Counted from the first letter of the stretch, positions 16,010-25,716 are shown. The stretch: DNA of 64,000 nucleotides from Methylotuvimicrobium sp. KM2 (GCF_038051925.1 NZ_CP150634.1:3852300-3916299), one strand, 5' to 3'. Program-made: numbers and translations. Notes: generated by a model from the sequence alone, not told the origin.

Positions 16010-18271
16010 TTAGCTTGCATATCGCTTCATTAAACCGGGCACGTCGAGAATCAGTGCAATGCGCCCGTCGCCGGTGATTGTCGCCCCCGAAAGTCCGTCC
16101 AAACCTTGCAATTTCGCACCCAAAGCTTTAATAACAACTTCTTCCTGACCAATTAATTGATCCACGACAAAACCGACTTGACGCCCACCGGCATTGACCA
16201 CAACGACATGTGCAGAAGCTTGTTTATTTAGTACATAATTCGGGTCCTGCACGAGCCATTCGCCGAGATAAAATAGCGGTAGGGCTTTGTTTCGAACCAT
16301 GACGACCTGCTGTCCATCCACGACATTAGTCACACGAAGATCCAGATCGAGAATTTCCATCACGCTACCCAACGGTAATGCGAAAGCTTGATCGGCTAGC
16401 TTAACCATCAATGTCGGCATGATCGCAAGCGTCAAAGGTACCTTGATAGTAATCGTAGTACCGACGCCTTCCTTTGAATCAACCTCGACCGCACCGTTCA
16501 TTTGAGAAATGCGGGTCTTTACAACATCCATACCGACGCCCCGCCCCGAAACATCGGAAATCTCGGTTTTGGTCGAAAATCCGGGCATAAAAATTAAATT
16601 AAAACATTCGCGTTGATCCAGTCGAGCGGCAGTATCGGCATCCATTAAACCCTTTTCGACGACCTTGGCCCGCAAAGCATTGGCATTCATGCCCTTACCA
16701 TCATCCTTTATCGATAACTCGATATGATCGCCTTGCTGCGAAGCGGTCAACACGACGACGCCTTCGGTCGGCTTACCCGCCGCTGCCCGCTCTTCCGGGC
16801 TTTCGATACCATGATCGACCGAATTTCTCACTAAATGCACCAATGGATCGGCCAAAGCTTCGACTAAGTTCTTGTCGAGATCGGTTTCTTCTCCAACCAA
16901 TTCCAGTCTAATTTGTTTATTGAGACTACGCGCCAAATCCCGAACAACACGCGGAAATCGACCGAATACTTTTTTAATCGGCTGCATTCGAGTTTTCATG
17001 ACCGCTAATTGTAGATCGGCTGTTACAACATCGAGATTGGCAATTGCCTTGGCCATCTGATCATCGCTCTCGGATGCAGATCTAAGCGTCTGAAAGCGAT
17101 TTCGTACCAAAACCAATTCGCCGACCATGTTCATGATATCGTCGAGCACCTGAGTATCGACCCGAACGGTGGGCTCAATTTGCGGTGCGGCTGGATGAGC
17201 AGCTTTTGATGAGGCGGTTTTTTGCTCTTTAGCGCCATGCTGCTCTATCGAATAAGTAGCAGACGACGGTTTGTCTTTGTTGTCGGGAACGGATTCGGCG
17301 ACAGGTTTCTTTTCCGACGCCTTAGGCGCTTGATCGCCGGTTTCGGCAACCGCTGAAGGATTGAACTTCCCTTTACCATGCAATTGATCGAGCAAATTTT
17401 CGAATTCGTCCTCGGTAATCTCATCGGAATCCGAAACCGCCTGCACCGATTTTTCGGCGGGTATCGATACCGTTTCAGCACTTTCCGATTCGGCTCCTGC
17501 ATTCGATGCGGTTTCGCTTCGACCGGATTTGGGCGATGTCGGCGAACCACCTTTGCCATGCAATGCATCGAGTAGTTGCTCGAATTCATCTTCGGTAATT
17601 TCATCGGCTGCCGAAGCCGGTTGCGATTCACTTTGCGTTATTTTAGGGGCGGTCGGCGAAGCTCCTTTACCATGCAAAGTATCGAGCAATTGCTCGAACT
17701 CTTCCTCGGTGATTTCATCGGAGCCCGAACTATCATCAATGCTAGCAGATTCCTCGTCGGCCATATTCAGCATCGATTCGAATTCTTTCTCGACAATATC
17801 GATTTCATCGACGGAGGCAATCGGCGATGGCTCTTGCTCTTCCTCTCCCCTTTGCTCGGGTGTTTCCGCTTCGAATGCTTTACCGGGGGACGTAAAAGCC
17901 TGAAGTTTGTTTAGCAATGCCGGCGATGCTGATTCAGGTTCTTGTCCGGCACGGATCTGACCGAACATTTCGTTAACAATATCGAGCACCTGAAGCACGA
18001 CATCCATTAATTTAGGATCGACTTCCCTATCGCCTTGTCGAAGCACATTAAAGACATCTTCAGCTTTATGGCAAATTTCAACCAGGGGGTCTATCGCTAA
18101 AAATCCGGCACCGCCTTTGACGGTATGAAAACCTCTAAATATGGCATTGAGTAAATCGTAATCATTGGGCATCTGCTCGAGTTGAACCAACTGCTCGCCC
18201 AATAATTCAATTATTTCACCGGATTCGACTAGAAAATCCTGTAAAATTTCGTCGTCCAGATCAATCGCCAT
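16010..18271 (-). CDS. cheA: CheA chemotaxis histidine kinase with repeated linker motif
   Basis: Cytoplasmic kinase that phosphorylates CheY and CheB. P1 HPt domain with His49 in FHTVKGGAGF. A long acidic linker (about 130-350) carries three near-identical copies of DEITE-EFE-LLD-LHGKG at about 185-203, 223-241 and 283-301, plus a degenerate one near 155-170. Then dimerisation P3, ATP-binding P4 (LVRNSVDHG N box, DDGKGM G box) and a CheW-like P5. No separate P2 domain is evident. 753 aa. In Vibrio CheA a short linker segment named LID binds ParP; these repeats are good candidates for that contact, since parP is present. Confidence 0.95.
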   Translation of the reverse strand: MAIDLDDEILQDFLVESGEIIELLGEQLVQLEQMPNDYDLLNAIFRGFHTVKGGAGFLAIDPLVEICHKAEDVFNVLRQGDREVDPKLMDVVLQVLDIVNEMFGQIRAGQEPESASPALLNKLQAFTSPGKAFEAETPEQRGEEEQEPSPIASVDEIDIVEKEFESMLNMADEESASIDDSSGSDEITEEEFEQLLDTLHGKGASPTAPKITQSESQPASAADEITEDEFEQLLDALHGKGGSPTSPKSGRSETASNAGAESESAETVSIPAEKSVQAVSDSDEITEDEFENLLDQLHGKGKFNPSAVAETGDQAPKASEKKPVAESVPDNKDKPSSATYSIEQHGAKEQKTASSKAAHPAAPQIEPTVRVDTQVLDDIMNMVGELVLVRNRFQTLRSASESDDQMAKAIANLDVVTADLQLAVMKTRMQPIKKVFGRFPRVVRDLARSLNKQIRLELVGEETDLDKNLVEALADPLVHLVRNSVDHGIESPEERAAAGKPTEGVVVLTASQQGDHIELSIKDDGKGMNANALRAKVVEKGLMDADTAARLDQRECFNLIFMPGFSTKTEISDVSGRGVGMDVVKTRISQMNGAVEVDSKEGVGTTITIKVPLTLAIMPTLMVKLADQAFALPLGSVMEILDLDLRVTNVVDGQQVVMVRNKALPLFYLGEWLVQDPNYVLNKQASAHVVVVNAGGRQVGFVVDQLIGQEEVVIKALGAKLQGLDGLSGATITGDGRIALILDVPGLMKRYAS

Positions 18272-18281
18272 AATTCAATCC

Positions 18282-19007
18282 TCAAAAACCCAAGCTGGAT
18301 AGCAAATCGTCAACATCGTCTTGGCTAGTCGCCACCTCGTCTTTTTTATCGTCAACACCGGGCACGACCGGGCCCGGCAATTCGACGCTCGACATAGCCG
18401 CCTCTCTCGAAGTCGCCTTAACGCTTGATAAACGGATTAAGTCGACCATGCCGTTTTCCAAGTCTTCGACCATTGCTATCACGCGCCGGATGATTTGTCC
18501 GGTAATGTCTTGAAAACCTTGAGCCATTAAAATATCGTTGAGCCCGTTTTGCATAATTTCCAGCGATTTAACCGACTCATTAAAATACTCAGTGATTTCC
18601 TGACTCATGTCTTTGAACTCTTCGAAAGGCATTTTTCGAATCAAGAAACGTTCCCAGTTTTCGGCGAGTCTGGTGGCTTGTTCGTTGAGCATTCGCGCAA
18701 CCGGAACGATATCCTCGACAACGGTCAAGGTTTGATCGGCAGCTTGTTCTGTCATCGTAATGACATAACGCAATCGTTCCTTCGCATCCGGAATTTCCTG
18801 CGCGGCAATCTCGGTGATTTTTGAATCCACGGAAAAATGTACCATGGCGTCGTGCAATTGCCGGGTTAATCGACCCACTTCAATAAACAACTGGCTTTCG
18901 CGGATTCCGGCTATTTCATCGAGAATTCTGTCGGCCGTTTGCTCGTCTCCTTCTTCTAATGCCTTAAGCAGGTCTTTAACCTGATTGAGGCGATCTTTAT
19001 CGGTCAT
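18282..19007 (-). CDS. cheZ: CheZ CheY-P phosphatase
   Basis: Cytoplasmic phosphatase that dephosphorylates CheY-P. Mostly helical; the active-site segment reads MAQGFQDITGQIIRRVIAMV, with the catalytic Gln in QDITGQ, and the C-terminal peptide DVDDLLSSLGF is the CheY-binding tail. 241 aa, standard for the polar-flagellum type. 15 nt downstream of cheY and 10 nt upstream of cheA, the usual order cheY-cheZ-cheA, so cotranscription is expected. Confidence 0.95.
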   Translation of the reverse strand: MTDKDRLNQVKDLLKALEEGDEQTADRILDEIAGIRESQLFIEVGRLTRQLHDAMVHFSVDSKITEIAAQEIPDAKERLRYVITMTEQAADQTLTVVEDIVPVARMLNEQATRLAENWERFLIRKMPFEEFKDMSQEITEYFNESVKSLEIMQNGLNDILMAQGFQDITGQIIRRVIAMVEDLENGMVDLIRLSSVKATSREAAMSSVELPGPVVPGVDDKKDEVATSQDDVDDLLSSLGF

Positions 19008-19022
19008 TAAATCCCCTCAGAC

Positions 19023-19397
19023 TTAGCTGTCTATGCGTTCAAAGATTTTTTCGATTTTTTCTTTGAGCGTCGCGGCGGTAAACGGCTTGATGATATATCC
19101 ATTGACGCCGGCTTGAGCCGCCATAATAATTTGCTCTCGCTTAGCTTCGGCCGTTACCATTAAAACCGGCAACGTGGCAAGATCCGGGTCGGATCGAACG
19201 GCTTTAAGCAAATCCAATCCGGACATGCCAGGCATATTCCAGTCCGTCACTAGAAAGTCGATGCCTCCGGCTTTTAGTCTCGGCAGAGCGGTTTTACCGT
19301 CATCGGCTTCGGCCGTATTAGTAAAACCCAAGTCCCTAAGCAAGTTCTTTATAATACGTCTCATCGTCGAAAAATCATCCACAATGAGAATTTTCAT
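19023..19397 (-). CDS. cheY: CheY chemotaxis response regulator
   Basis: Single receiver domain that binds FliM/FliN at the flagellar switch when phosphorylated. Acidic pair in [13 protein letters not shown], acceptor Asp52 in [11 protein letters not shown], Thr and Lys switch residues in VTAEAKRE and YIIKPF. I start it at ATG 19397 (MKILIVDD), giving the usual 124 aa; the longer frame to 19427 adds ten residues with no support. Followed closely by cheZ. Upstream lies a 770-bp repeat-filled gap before fliA, so it probably has its own promoter. Confidence 0.95.
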   Translation of the reverse strand: MKILIVDDFSTMRRIIKNLLRDLGFTNTAEADDGKTALPRLKAGGIDFLVTDWNMPGMSGLDLLKAVRSDPDLATLPVLMVTAEAKREQIIMAAQAGVNGYIIKPFTAATLKEKIEKIFERIDS

Positions 19398-19507
19398 ATT
19401 TTTATCCAAGGATAGTCTCCAACCCACTCAACTTAATAAATAAAACCTTTTTAACGTTTGATGCTACGCATCGCATATCTTTTTCAATAGCATGGCCAAT
19501 CCCCTTG

Positions 19508-19780
19508 ACGCTCTTTCCCAAGCTCCAGCTTGGGAAACACACCCCGGAAACTCCCCCTTCGACAAGGCTCTCCTGAGCGCTGCCGAAGGGCTCAGGGCAA
19601 GCCTTCGACAAGGCTCTCCTGAGCGCAGCCGAAGGGCTCAGAGCAAGAGCTTCCTGAGACCGACACAATCTCCGCACATTCTCAATCAACCCGGACTTGC
19701 TCGTTAAATCTTCGTTGATTGTAGGGAAGCTAGAGCGTCTCGGTCTTCATTCCCACGCTGGAGCGTGGGAACGATAAGGG
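19508..19780. repeat. Composite of hairpin repeats, with two tandem 42-bp units
   Basis: CCCAAGCTCCAGCTTGGGAAA (hairpin, about 19517) starts a segment also found at about 63738-63880. Inside it, at about 19556-19640, are two tandem copies of a 42-bp unit (CTTCGACAAGGCTCTCCTGA then GCCGAAGGGCTCAG) that are absent from the 63.7-kb copy. A CCCACGCTGGAGCGTGGG hairpin follows at 19752-19770. No gene is visible. Confidence 0.65.
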
Positions 19781-19826
19781 GTGTGAATAATTACTCCTGA
19801 ACAGATTATACCTCTCGCACTTGAAA

Positions 19827-20052
19827 TTTCGGCATTGCCTAAGGAGCGCCGGGGTGTGCGGCCCCTCACCTAACGCTAGGTGAGGGGCCAGCATGGAGCT
19901 GCTGGCATAGAGCCTACTAGGATGTATTCACCCAGCACCTAAATTATCCAAGATAGTTAACCATAGCCAATGGACTATGGAATTTAGGTGCTGGGTTCAC
20001 GGAGTCCTTTGACGGACACCCCGGCGCCGAATTTTGATCTGCGATGGGTATA
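19827..20052. repeat. GGCGCC/GGTGTC terminal-inverted-repeat element with nested 65-bp insert
   Basis: Outer arms CGCCGGGGTGT and ACACCCCGGCG match the complete relative at 61216-61391, including flanking TTTCGGCA-like and GAATTTTGATCT sequences. Inside are a CACCTAACGC/GCGTTAGGTG-type hairpin (19865-19888) and the 65-bp element at 19931-19995. Lies between fliA and cheY. Confidence 0.75.
19931..19995. mobile_element. 65-bp palindromic element, copy 1
   Basis: Perfect 15-bp terminal inverted repeats CCCAGCACCTAAATT/AATTTAGGTGCTGGG flank a 35-bp interior. It is flanked on both sides by TTCA (19927-19930 and 19996-19999), a 4-bp target duplication. The other copy (49245-49309) has the same length and differs by only two adjacent-region substitutions. 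Too small to encode anything, so it must move by help from elsewhere. Confidence 0.85.
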
Positions 20053-20165
20053 CCCAAGCTAGAACCAGGGTAACCGCACAAAATATTTAGTGCAAAACAA
20101 AACGTTGGGAACGGGTTCACAAAAGATCTACGATAAGCATAACGTTCATGCCTGCACAGCCTCAT

Positions 20166-20894
20166 TCAAACGCCATTATCATGGCCTTCACGCCAGTCCG
20201 CAAGTCTCGCTCGCAATCTCAACATGGCCTGACTGCTGATTTGACTGACGCGGGACTCGCTGACATTTAATACTTGACCGATTTCGCGTAAATTTAATTC
20301 TTCGACATAATACAATGAAACCACCAACTGTTCGCGCTCGGGCAAACTTCGAATCGCATCGACTAAAGCCTGATTGAATTTTTCTCGGCTTAATCGGTTC
20401 AACGGATCATTTTTTAATGGCTGATCATCGTAAAAAGCCGCATCGCCTTCTTCGGACAACTCCTCGACACTCAAGGTACGACAGCATTGCGTGTCTTGCA
20501 ATATGCGTCCATATTCGTCGGCACTGATCCCCAAATACTCGGCTACCTCGCCATCGCTGGCATCGCGGCCGGTTTTACTTTCGATATGCCTTATCGCATC
20601 AGTCACCATGCGCGCTTTTTTATGAACGGAACGCGGGGTCCAATCGGATCGTCGAACTTCATCGAGCATTGCCCCCCTAATGCGAATACCGGCATACGTG
20701 TCGAAACTGGCGCCCTGGGAAGCATCAAAATGCTTGATCGCATCCAACAAGCCGATCATTCCGGATTGAATCAAGTCTTCGACCAACACCGTTTCAGGCA
20801 ATTTAGCCAATAAATGATAGGCAATGCGTTTAACTAAAGGCACATGCCGCAGCACTAGGTCTTCTTTTTCACCCGATTGCACCGACGCATACAT
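20166..20894 (-). CDS. fliA: Flagellar sigma factor FliA (sigma-28)
   Basis: Alternative sigma factor for late flagellar and chemotaxis genes. Regions 2 (DLIQSGMIGLLDAIKHFD, YAGIRIRGAMLDEVRRSDW), 3 and 4 (LPEREQLVVSLYYVEELNLREIGQVL, SESRVSQISSQAMLRLRARL) are all present. I prefer ATG 20894 (MYASVQ) because AAGGGAG stands 5 nt upstream; the ATG at 20909 overlapping the fleN stop is the alternative. 242 aa. Last gene of the flhA-flhF-fleN-fliA run. Confidence 0.95.
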   Translation of the reverse strand: MYASVQSGEKEDLVLRHVPLVKRIAYHLLAKLPETVLVEDLIQSGMIGLLDAIKHFDASQGASFDTYAGIRIRGAMLDEVRRSDWTPRSVHKKARMVTDAIRHIESKTGRDASDGEVAEYLGISADEYGRILQDTQCCRTLSVEELSEEGDAAFYDDQPLKNDPLNRLSREKFNQALVDAIRSLPEREQLVVSLYYVEELNLREIGQVLNVSESRVSQISSQAMLRLRARLADWREGHDNGV

Positions 20895-20905
20895 GGCCGC
20901 TCCCT

Positions 20906-21778
20906 TCATGCAACATCCTTTTGTGCGCCGTATTGAATCATGCGCTCGATAAAGAACTCAAGATAACCGCCCGCTTGTCCTTTGATCGGCCAGCTATTGA
21001 TTTGTCTTGCCACATTTTTCAAGGCCAAAGAGGCTTTACTGCGCGGATAGGCAGCGATGACCGGGCTTTGTTGCTGAACGGCTTTGCGTAAATATTCGTC
21101 ATAAGGTACCGCACCTGCAAACTGTAACGTCACATCCAGATAACGGTCGGTGACTTTCGTCAATTTTTGAAAAAGATTCTGCCCTTGCTGTGCACTTTGA
21201 ACCATGTTGGTCAAAATATGGAAGCGGCTCAAGCCGTAATCACGATTCAAGAGCTTAATGAAGGCATAGGCATCGGTTAAAGAGGTCGGCTCGTCGCACA
21301 CGACAACGATGACTTCCTGGCAAGCACGGGCAAAATTAATGACGCTGGACGATATACCCGCCGCCGTATCGACAATCAGCACATCCAAATCCTGATCGAT
21401 ATCGCTAAATGCCCGAATGACTGCGGCTTGCTCGACAGTCGATAAATCAGACATATGCTGCAAGCCCGAGGAAGCCGGAATCACTTGCAAACCGGACGGG
21501 CCGGTCACGATAATTTCATTCAATGTCTTTTCACCTTTCAATACATGCGAAAGATTGAATTTCGGATACATACCCAGCAACACGTCAACATTGGCAAGCC
21601 CCATATCGGCATCGAGCAAAGCAACTCGCTTGCCTTGTTCAGCCAATGCCAAGCCCAAATTGACCGATAAATTGGTTTTCCCAACGCCGCCTTTACCGCT
21701 AGTGATTGCGATGACCCGAACGGGATTCGTTTTTTTCATTCTTCTGATTCCAGCTGCCTGATCGAATGGATTATGCAT
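20906..21778 (-). CDS. fleN: FleN/FlhG MinD-like ATPase, flagellar number regulator
   Basis: MinD/ParA-family ATPase that limits polar flagella to one and antagonises the master regulator FleQ in Pseudomonas-type systems. Residues 1-15 (MHNPFDQAAGIRRM) contain the conserved DQAxxLR-like FlhF-activating motif. Walker A is TSGKGGVGKTNLS, the A' motif LLDADMGLANVDVLLG and Walker B VLIVDTAAGIS. Start ATG 21778 overlaps the flhF stop; the frame to 21859 lies inside flhF. 290 aa. Confidence 0.93.
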   Translation of the reverse strand: MHNPFDQAAGIRRMKKTNPVRVIAITSGKGGVGKTNLSVNLGLALAEQGKRVALLDADMGLANVDVLLGMYPKFNLSHVLKGEKTLNEIIVTGPSGLQVIPASSGLQHMSDLSTVEQAAVIRAFSDIDQDLDVLIVDTAAGISSSVINFARACQEVIVVVCDEPTSLTDAYAFIKLLNRDYGLSRFHILTNMVQSAQQGQNLFQKLTKVTDRYLDVTLQFAGAVPYDEYLRKAVQQQSPVIAAYPRSKASLALKNVARQINSWPIKGQAGGYLEFFIERMIQYGAQKDVA

Positions 21779-23225
21779 AACCTTGCGCCACCCAGTCGTC
21801 ATAATCAAGTATCGCATTATAATCGCTTTCTTGCTCCGACTCTGCTGCGCACTGCTCAATTAATTGCTTGGCCGAAGCCGCATGCAGATCCTCAGGCACT
21901 TGTTGTCCGTCGGTAACATAAGATAGCGGCATGCGCTGTTCGATTAATGCCGATATTGCCGCCCCCTTGGTCGCTGCTTCGTCAAGTTTAGTCAATATGC
22001 CTGCTTCAGGCTGAAAAATTTGAAAGGCTTGAATAATCTCTTTCATCGCTTTGTATTGCGTCGCGGCGGACATCACCAAATAAGGTCGAATGCGTAGGTC
22101 CTCGTGTTGTAACGTTTGGATTTGCTCGGCCAAGCGTTGGTCCCGCTGACTCATTCCGGCGGTATCGATCAAAATAAGACGCTTATCGGCAAAGCCGTCG
22201 ATCAAATTTCGCAGTTGCTCGGCATCGGCCGCCACGCGAACGGGCACATCGAGAATCCGACCATAGGTATTGAGTTGATCATGCGCGGCAATACGATAAT
22301 TATCGGTCGTGATCAACGCGACTTGTCTCGGCCCATGTTTCAAAATGAAGCGTGCCGCCAATTTAGCGATCGTCGTAGTCTTACCGACACCCGTCGGGCC
22401 CACTAACGCGGCGATTCCACCATAATCCAAAAGCGCATCATTGTATACAGGTAGCACGTTAACCAACATTTCCTGAGCTTTTTTAAACGCCGGCTCGATG
22501 GTTTGATAATTACTCAAGCGACCGGCGACTTTCATACTCAAATTTTTGGCTATCCCCATATCGACCAAACGATGCAACAATTCGACCCGCACCGGATTGC
22601 TTTGACTGTTTTGCCGCCAACCGATTTCCGATAAACGGCTATTCATCGTCATCTTCAGCGATTTCAATTCCTGAAACATGTCTTTGATAAGCTGATCGTT
22701 CGCACTGTTTTCCCGGGCGACCGGAACGGGCTCTTCGGTCCGCGCCGACATCACCGTTTTCTCCTGAACCGCGGGTACCGACTCGTCGGGAATTTCCTCT
22801 ATTTTTGCAGATACAACCGGCACCGGCTTCGTTACCGGATCGGGCTGCAAACGACGCGGGCGATTTATTTGCATTTTTTCCGCATAACCCAAATATTCGT
22901 CAAAATCCCGACGCAACGGACGCGGAGGTACCGAGCCGTCCGCTCCTTTTTTTCGAGTGCTGCTAATAATCTGAGCCGATTTGTTTTCAGCCGCAAAATC
23001 CTGTAACGGGGGCTGTTTGACTTCGGGGTTTTGAGCTTTCCGCTCAGCCGAATCTTTTTGCAATTTACTGTGAATGAGTTGCTCGTCAAAATCGCGGGCG
23101 GCGACGATTTCCACGCCGCCATCGACCGAGCGATTGGACATGATCACCGCATCGGCACCCAACTCATCTTTAACCATGCGCATCGCTTGGCGAATGTCCG
23201 ATGCAAAAAAACGTTTGATTTTCAT
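21771..23225 (-). CDS. flhF: FlhF signal-recognition-particle-like GTPase
   Basis: SRP-family GTPase that marks the cell pole for flagellum assembly. N-terminal basic B domain (MKIKRFFASDIRQAMRMVKDELG), a long variable linker (about 80-190), then the NG domain with G1 GPTGVGKTTTIAKLA, the LITTDNYRIAAHDQL segment, LIDTAGMSQRDQ and LTKLDEAATKGAAIS. 484 aa. It precedes fleN with an 8-bp overlap and follows flhA by 16 nt, the normal order. Confidence 0.95.
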   Translation of the reverse strand: MKIKRFFASDIRQAMRMVKDELGADAVIMSNRSVDGGVEIVAARDFDEQLIHSKLQKDSAERKAQNPEVKQPPLQDFAAENKSAQIISSTRKKGADGSVPPRPLRRDFDEYLGYAEKMQINRPRRLQPDPVTKPVPVVSAKIEEIPDESVPAVQEKTVMSARTEEPVPVARENSANDQLIKDMFQELKSLKMTMNSRLSEIGWRQNSQSNPVRVELLHRLVDMGIAKNLSMKVAGRLSNYQTIEPAFKKAQEMLVNVLPVYNDALLDYGGIAALVGPTGVGKTTTIAKLAARFILKHGPRQVALITTDNYRIAAHDQLNTYGRILDVPVRVAADAEQLRNLIDGFADKRLILIDTAGMSQRDQRLAEQIQTLQHEDLRIRPYLVMSAATQYKAMKEIIQAFQIFQPEAGILTKLDEAATKGAAISALIEQRMPLSYVTDGQQVPEDLHAASAKQLIEQCAAESEQESDYNAILDYDDWVAQGYA

Positions 23226-23241
23226 TGTACTACCCCGTCAA

Positions 23242-25335
23242 TTAGGCGCGTTGTCCAACCGTGGAAACCACTCTTATTTGGCGATCCTCAGGTATTTCAT
23301 TGTAAGCCAACACATGCAAGCCTGAAATCGAATGACGGACGAAGCGAGCCAACCAGGGACGAACAAAGGACGAAACCAATAAAACCGGCGTTTGTCCTTC
23401 CATCTCCATTTTTTGAGCACTCTCTTCCAGCGACCGATGCATTTGCTCGGCCAGCCCCGGCTCGATGCCGACACCGCCTTCACCCGCCGTCTGCAATGAT
23501 TTATGCAACAACCGTTCCAACTCTGAATCCAAAGTGATAACAGGCAATTCCTGTTGTATCCCACTGATTTCATGGACGATTGATCGCCCTAGTGCTACAC
23601 GGACCGCCGAGGTCAATATATCGGGATCTTGACTCTTGACGCCGAACTCCGCCAAAGTTTCGGCAATCGTTCGTATATCCCTAATGGACACATGCTCTTG
23701 CAGTAAATTTTGCAACACCTTGACCACGACACCCAACGGCAGTGTTTTTGGGACCAGATCCTCGACCAGTTTCGGGGCGACTTTCGCAAGATTATCGAGT
23801 AACTGTTGCGCTTCTTCGTAGCCGAATAATTCATGCGCGTTACTTTGCAGTAAATGACTCAAATGCGTGGCAATAACAGTACCTGGGTCAACGACGGTAT
23901 AGCCCAACGTTTGCGCGTGATCCTTCTGACCCGCCTCGATCCAAACCGCCTCCAGACCGAATGCCGGGTCGCGACATTCCCTGCCTTTCAATGAACCGAA
24001 AACTTGCCCGGGATTAATCGCCAATTCCAATTCGGGAAAAACCTCCGCCTCGCCCATCGTTACACCCATCAATGTGATGCGATACATCGTCGGCGACAAA
24101 TCCAAATTATCGCGAATATGCACCGTAGGCACTAAAAAGCCCAACTCCTGCGACAACTTTTTACGCACGCCTTTGATCCGCGCCATCAACTGCCCTCCTT
24201 GATTTTTGTCGACCAATGGAATCAAGCGATAGCCGACTTCCAAGCCGATAATATCGACCGGCATCACATCATCCCAACCCAACTCCTTGACCTCCGGTAC
24301 GGTTTGGCGAACATCGAGCTCCCGTTTGGTTTCGATACTGGCCAAAACCTTGCTGCGCCTGTCGATCATATAAGCAGAACCAGCCATCGAGCCGGCCAGC
24401 AGAATGAATACTAAATTCGGCATGCCCGGAATAACTCCCAAAGTCCCCATTACACCGGCAGTGATATATAAGGCTTTGGAGTTTTCGAAAAGCTGCGTGC
24501 TGACTTGCTGACCGATATCTTCGGTACCGCCTTTGACGCGCGTAACGACGATAGCCGACGCACTCGACAACAATAGCGAAGGAATCTGAGCGACTAAGCC
24601 ATCCCCGATAGTCAATAGCACATAAATTTCGCCGGCTTCCGCGAAACTCATTCCATGCTGACCGACGCCGATCGCGAGTCCACCGATGATATTGACGAAT
24701 AAAATAATGATACCGGCAACCGCATCGCCTCTGACGAACTTACTAGCGCCATCCATCGAACCGTAGAAATCGGCCTCTGCGGCCACTTCGGCGCGCCGCT
24801 CGCGCGCCTGATCCTGCGTAATCAATCCGGAATTGAGATCGGCATCAATCGCCATTTGTTTGCCCGGCATCGCATCTAATGTAAACCGAGCGCCCACTTC
24901 AGCAACCCGACCCGCGCCTTTGGTCACCACGACGAAATTGATTACGACCAAGATCGAAAACACTACCAAGCCCACCGCAAAATTACCGCCGATGACGAAC
25001 GAGCCGAACGCCTCGATCACCTTACCCGCCGCCGCACCGCCTTGATGCCCTTCGAGCAAGACAATTCGTGTCGACGCCACGTTCAATGCCAGCCTCATCA
25101 AAGTCGCCACCAAAATAACCGTCGGAAACACCGAAAACTCCAACGGATTCAGCATATAAATAACGACCAGCAGAATAATCAGAGAAAAGGCAATGTTGAA
25201 CGTAAAAAATAAATCCAACAAAAACGGCGGCAACGGCAGGACCACCATCGCCAAAATCATGATGATCAACAGCGGCGCGCCGAGCCCGGAGCCGCTTATC
25301 ATTTTTAAGGTGTTTAAAATTCGGGTAAGGTCCAT
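23242..25335 (-). CDS. flhA: FlhA flagellar export gate protein
   Basis: Core of the flagellar type III export gate in the inner membrane. The N-terminal half has about eight membrane helices (from residue 15 to about 330), including the conserved FHIPEP-family cytoplasmic loop (AEVGARFTLDAMPGKQMAIDADLNSG). The C-terminal half (about 360-697) is the cytosolic nonameric ring domain with YRITLMGV and the TVVDPGTVIATHLS segment. 697 aa. Separated from flhB by an 800-bp repeat-rich gap. Confidence 0.96.
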   Translation of the reverse strand: MDLTRILNTLKMISGSGLGAPLLIIMILAMVVLPLPPFLLDLFFTFNIAFSLIILLVVIYMLNPLEFSVFPTVILVATLMRLALNVASTRIVLLEGHQGGAAAGKVIEAFGSFVIGGNFAVGLVVFSILVVINFVVVTKGAGRVAEVGARFTLDAMPGKQMAIDADLNSGLITQDQARERRAEVAAEADFYGSMDGASKFVRGDAVAGIIILFVNIIGGLAIGVGQHGMSFAEAGEIYVLLTIGDGLVAQIPSLLLSSASAIVVTRVKGGTEDIGQQVSTQLFENSKALYITAGVMGTLGVIPGMPNLVFILLAGSMAGSAYMIDRRSKVLASIETKRELDVRQTVPEVKELGWDDVMPVDIIGLEVGYRLIPLVDKNQGGQLMARIKGVRKKLSQELGFLVPTVHIRDNLDLSPTMYRITLMGVTMGEAEVFPELELAINPGQVFGSLKGRECRDPAFGLEAVWIEAGQKDHAQTLGYTVVDPGTVIATHLSHLLQSNAHELFGYEEAQQLLDNLAKVAPKLVEDLVPKTLPLGVVVKVLQNLLQEHVSIRDIRTIAETLAEFGVKSQDPDILTSAVRVALGRSIVHEISGIQQELPVITLDSELERLLHKSLQTAGEGGVGIEPGLAEQMHRSLEESAQKMEMEGQTPVLLVSSFVRPWLARFVRHSISGLHVLAYNEIPEDRQIRVVSTVGQRA

Positions 25336-25477
25336 GATTTAGTCTGGGTAATAACTCGGCGTAAATTAATATTGATCGAGGCAATTAGGAGCCAAAAGCT
25401 GGCAACCCCGGTTAAGACGAATTAGTCGTGGCATTTGCTTTGCTGAATAAGCATTTAACCTAGAAAAAAGTATTTCA

Positions 25478-25680
25478 CCATGAAGATCATGAAGAATATG
25501 AAGCCTTTGAACGGCTTGACCCTTAGCAGGACGGGGTTTGCAACCCATACGCATCAAGCTAAAAGCGGCTAACCCGCATCACGCTCTTTTTCTCGCGCAG
25601 AGGCGCAGAGAGTTCCGCTGTTTCCCCTGCTCCAGCTTGGGAAACAGCATACACTTATCCAGTGGCTTCCTGGTCGGGGA
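25478..25680. repeat. Repeat fragments upstream of flhA
   Basis: A CATGAAG arm (about 25478-25502), a GGACGGGGTTTGCAACCCATAC fragment of the GGCAGGACGGGG family (about 25522-25555) and CTCCAGCTTGGGAAA (about 25628). No gene is visible between flhA and flhB. Confidence 0.5.
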
Positions 25681-25716
25681 GCTCCATTGCCCTCGAACCG
25701 CAGAGCGGTTCGGGCT

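Noticed and set aside
25429..25444. Sigma-54-like site TGGCATTTGCTTTGCT with GG-N10-GC spacing
   Set aside because: It points away from flhA and no plus-strand gene follows for 600 bp. A minus-strand candidate nearby has 9-bp spacing, one short.
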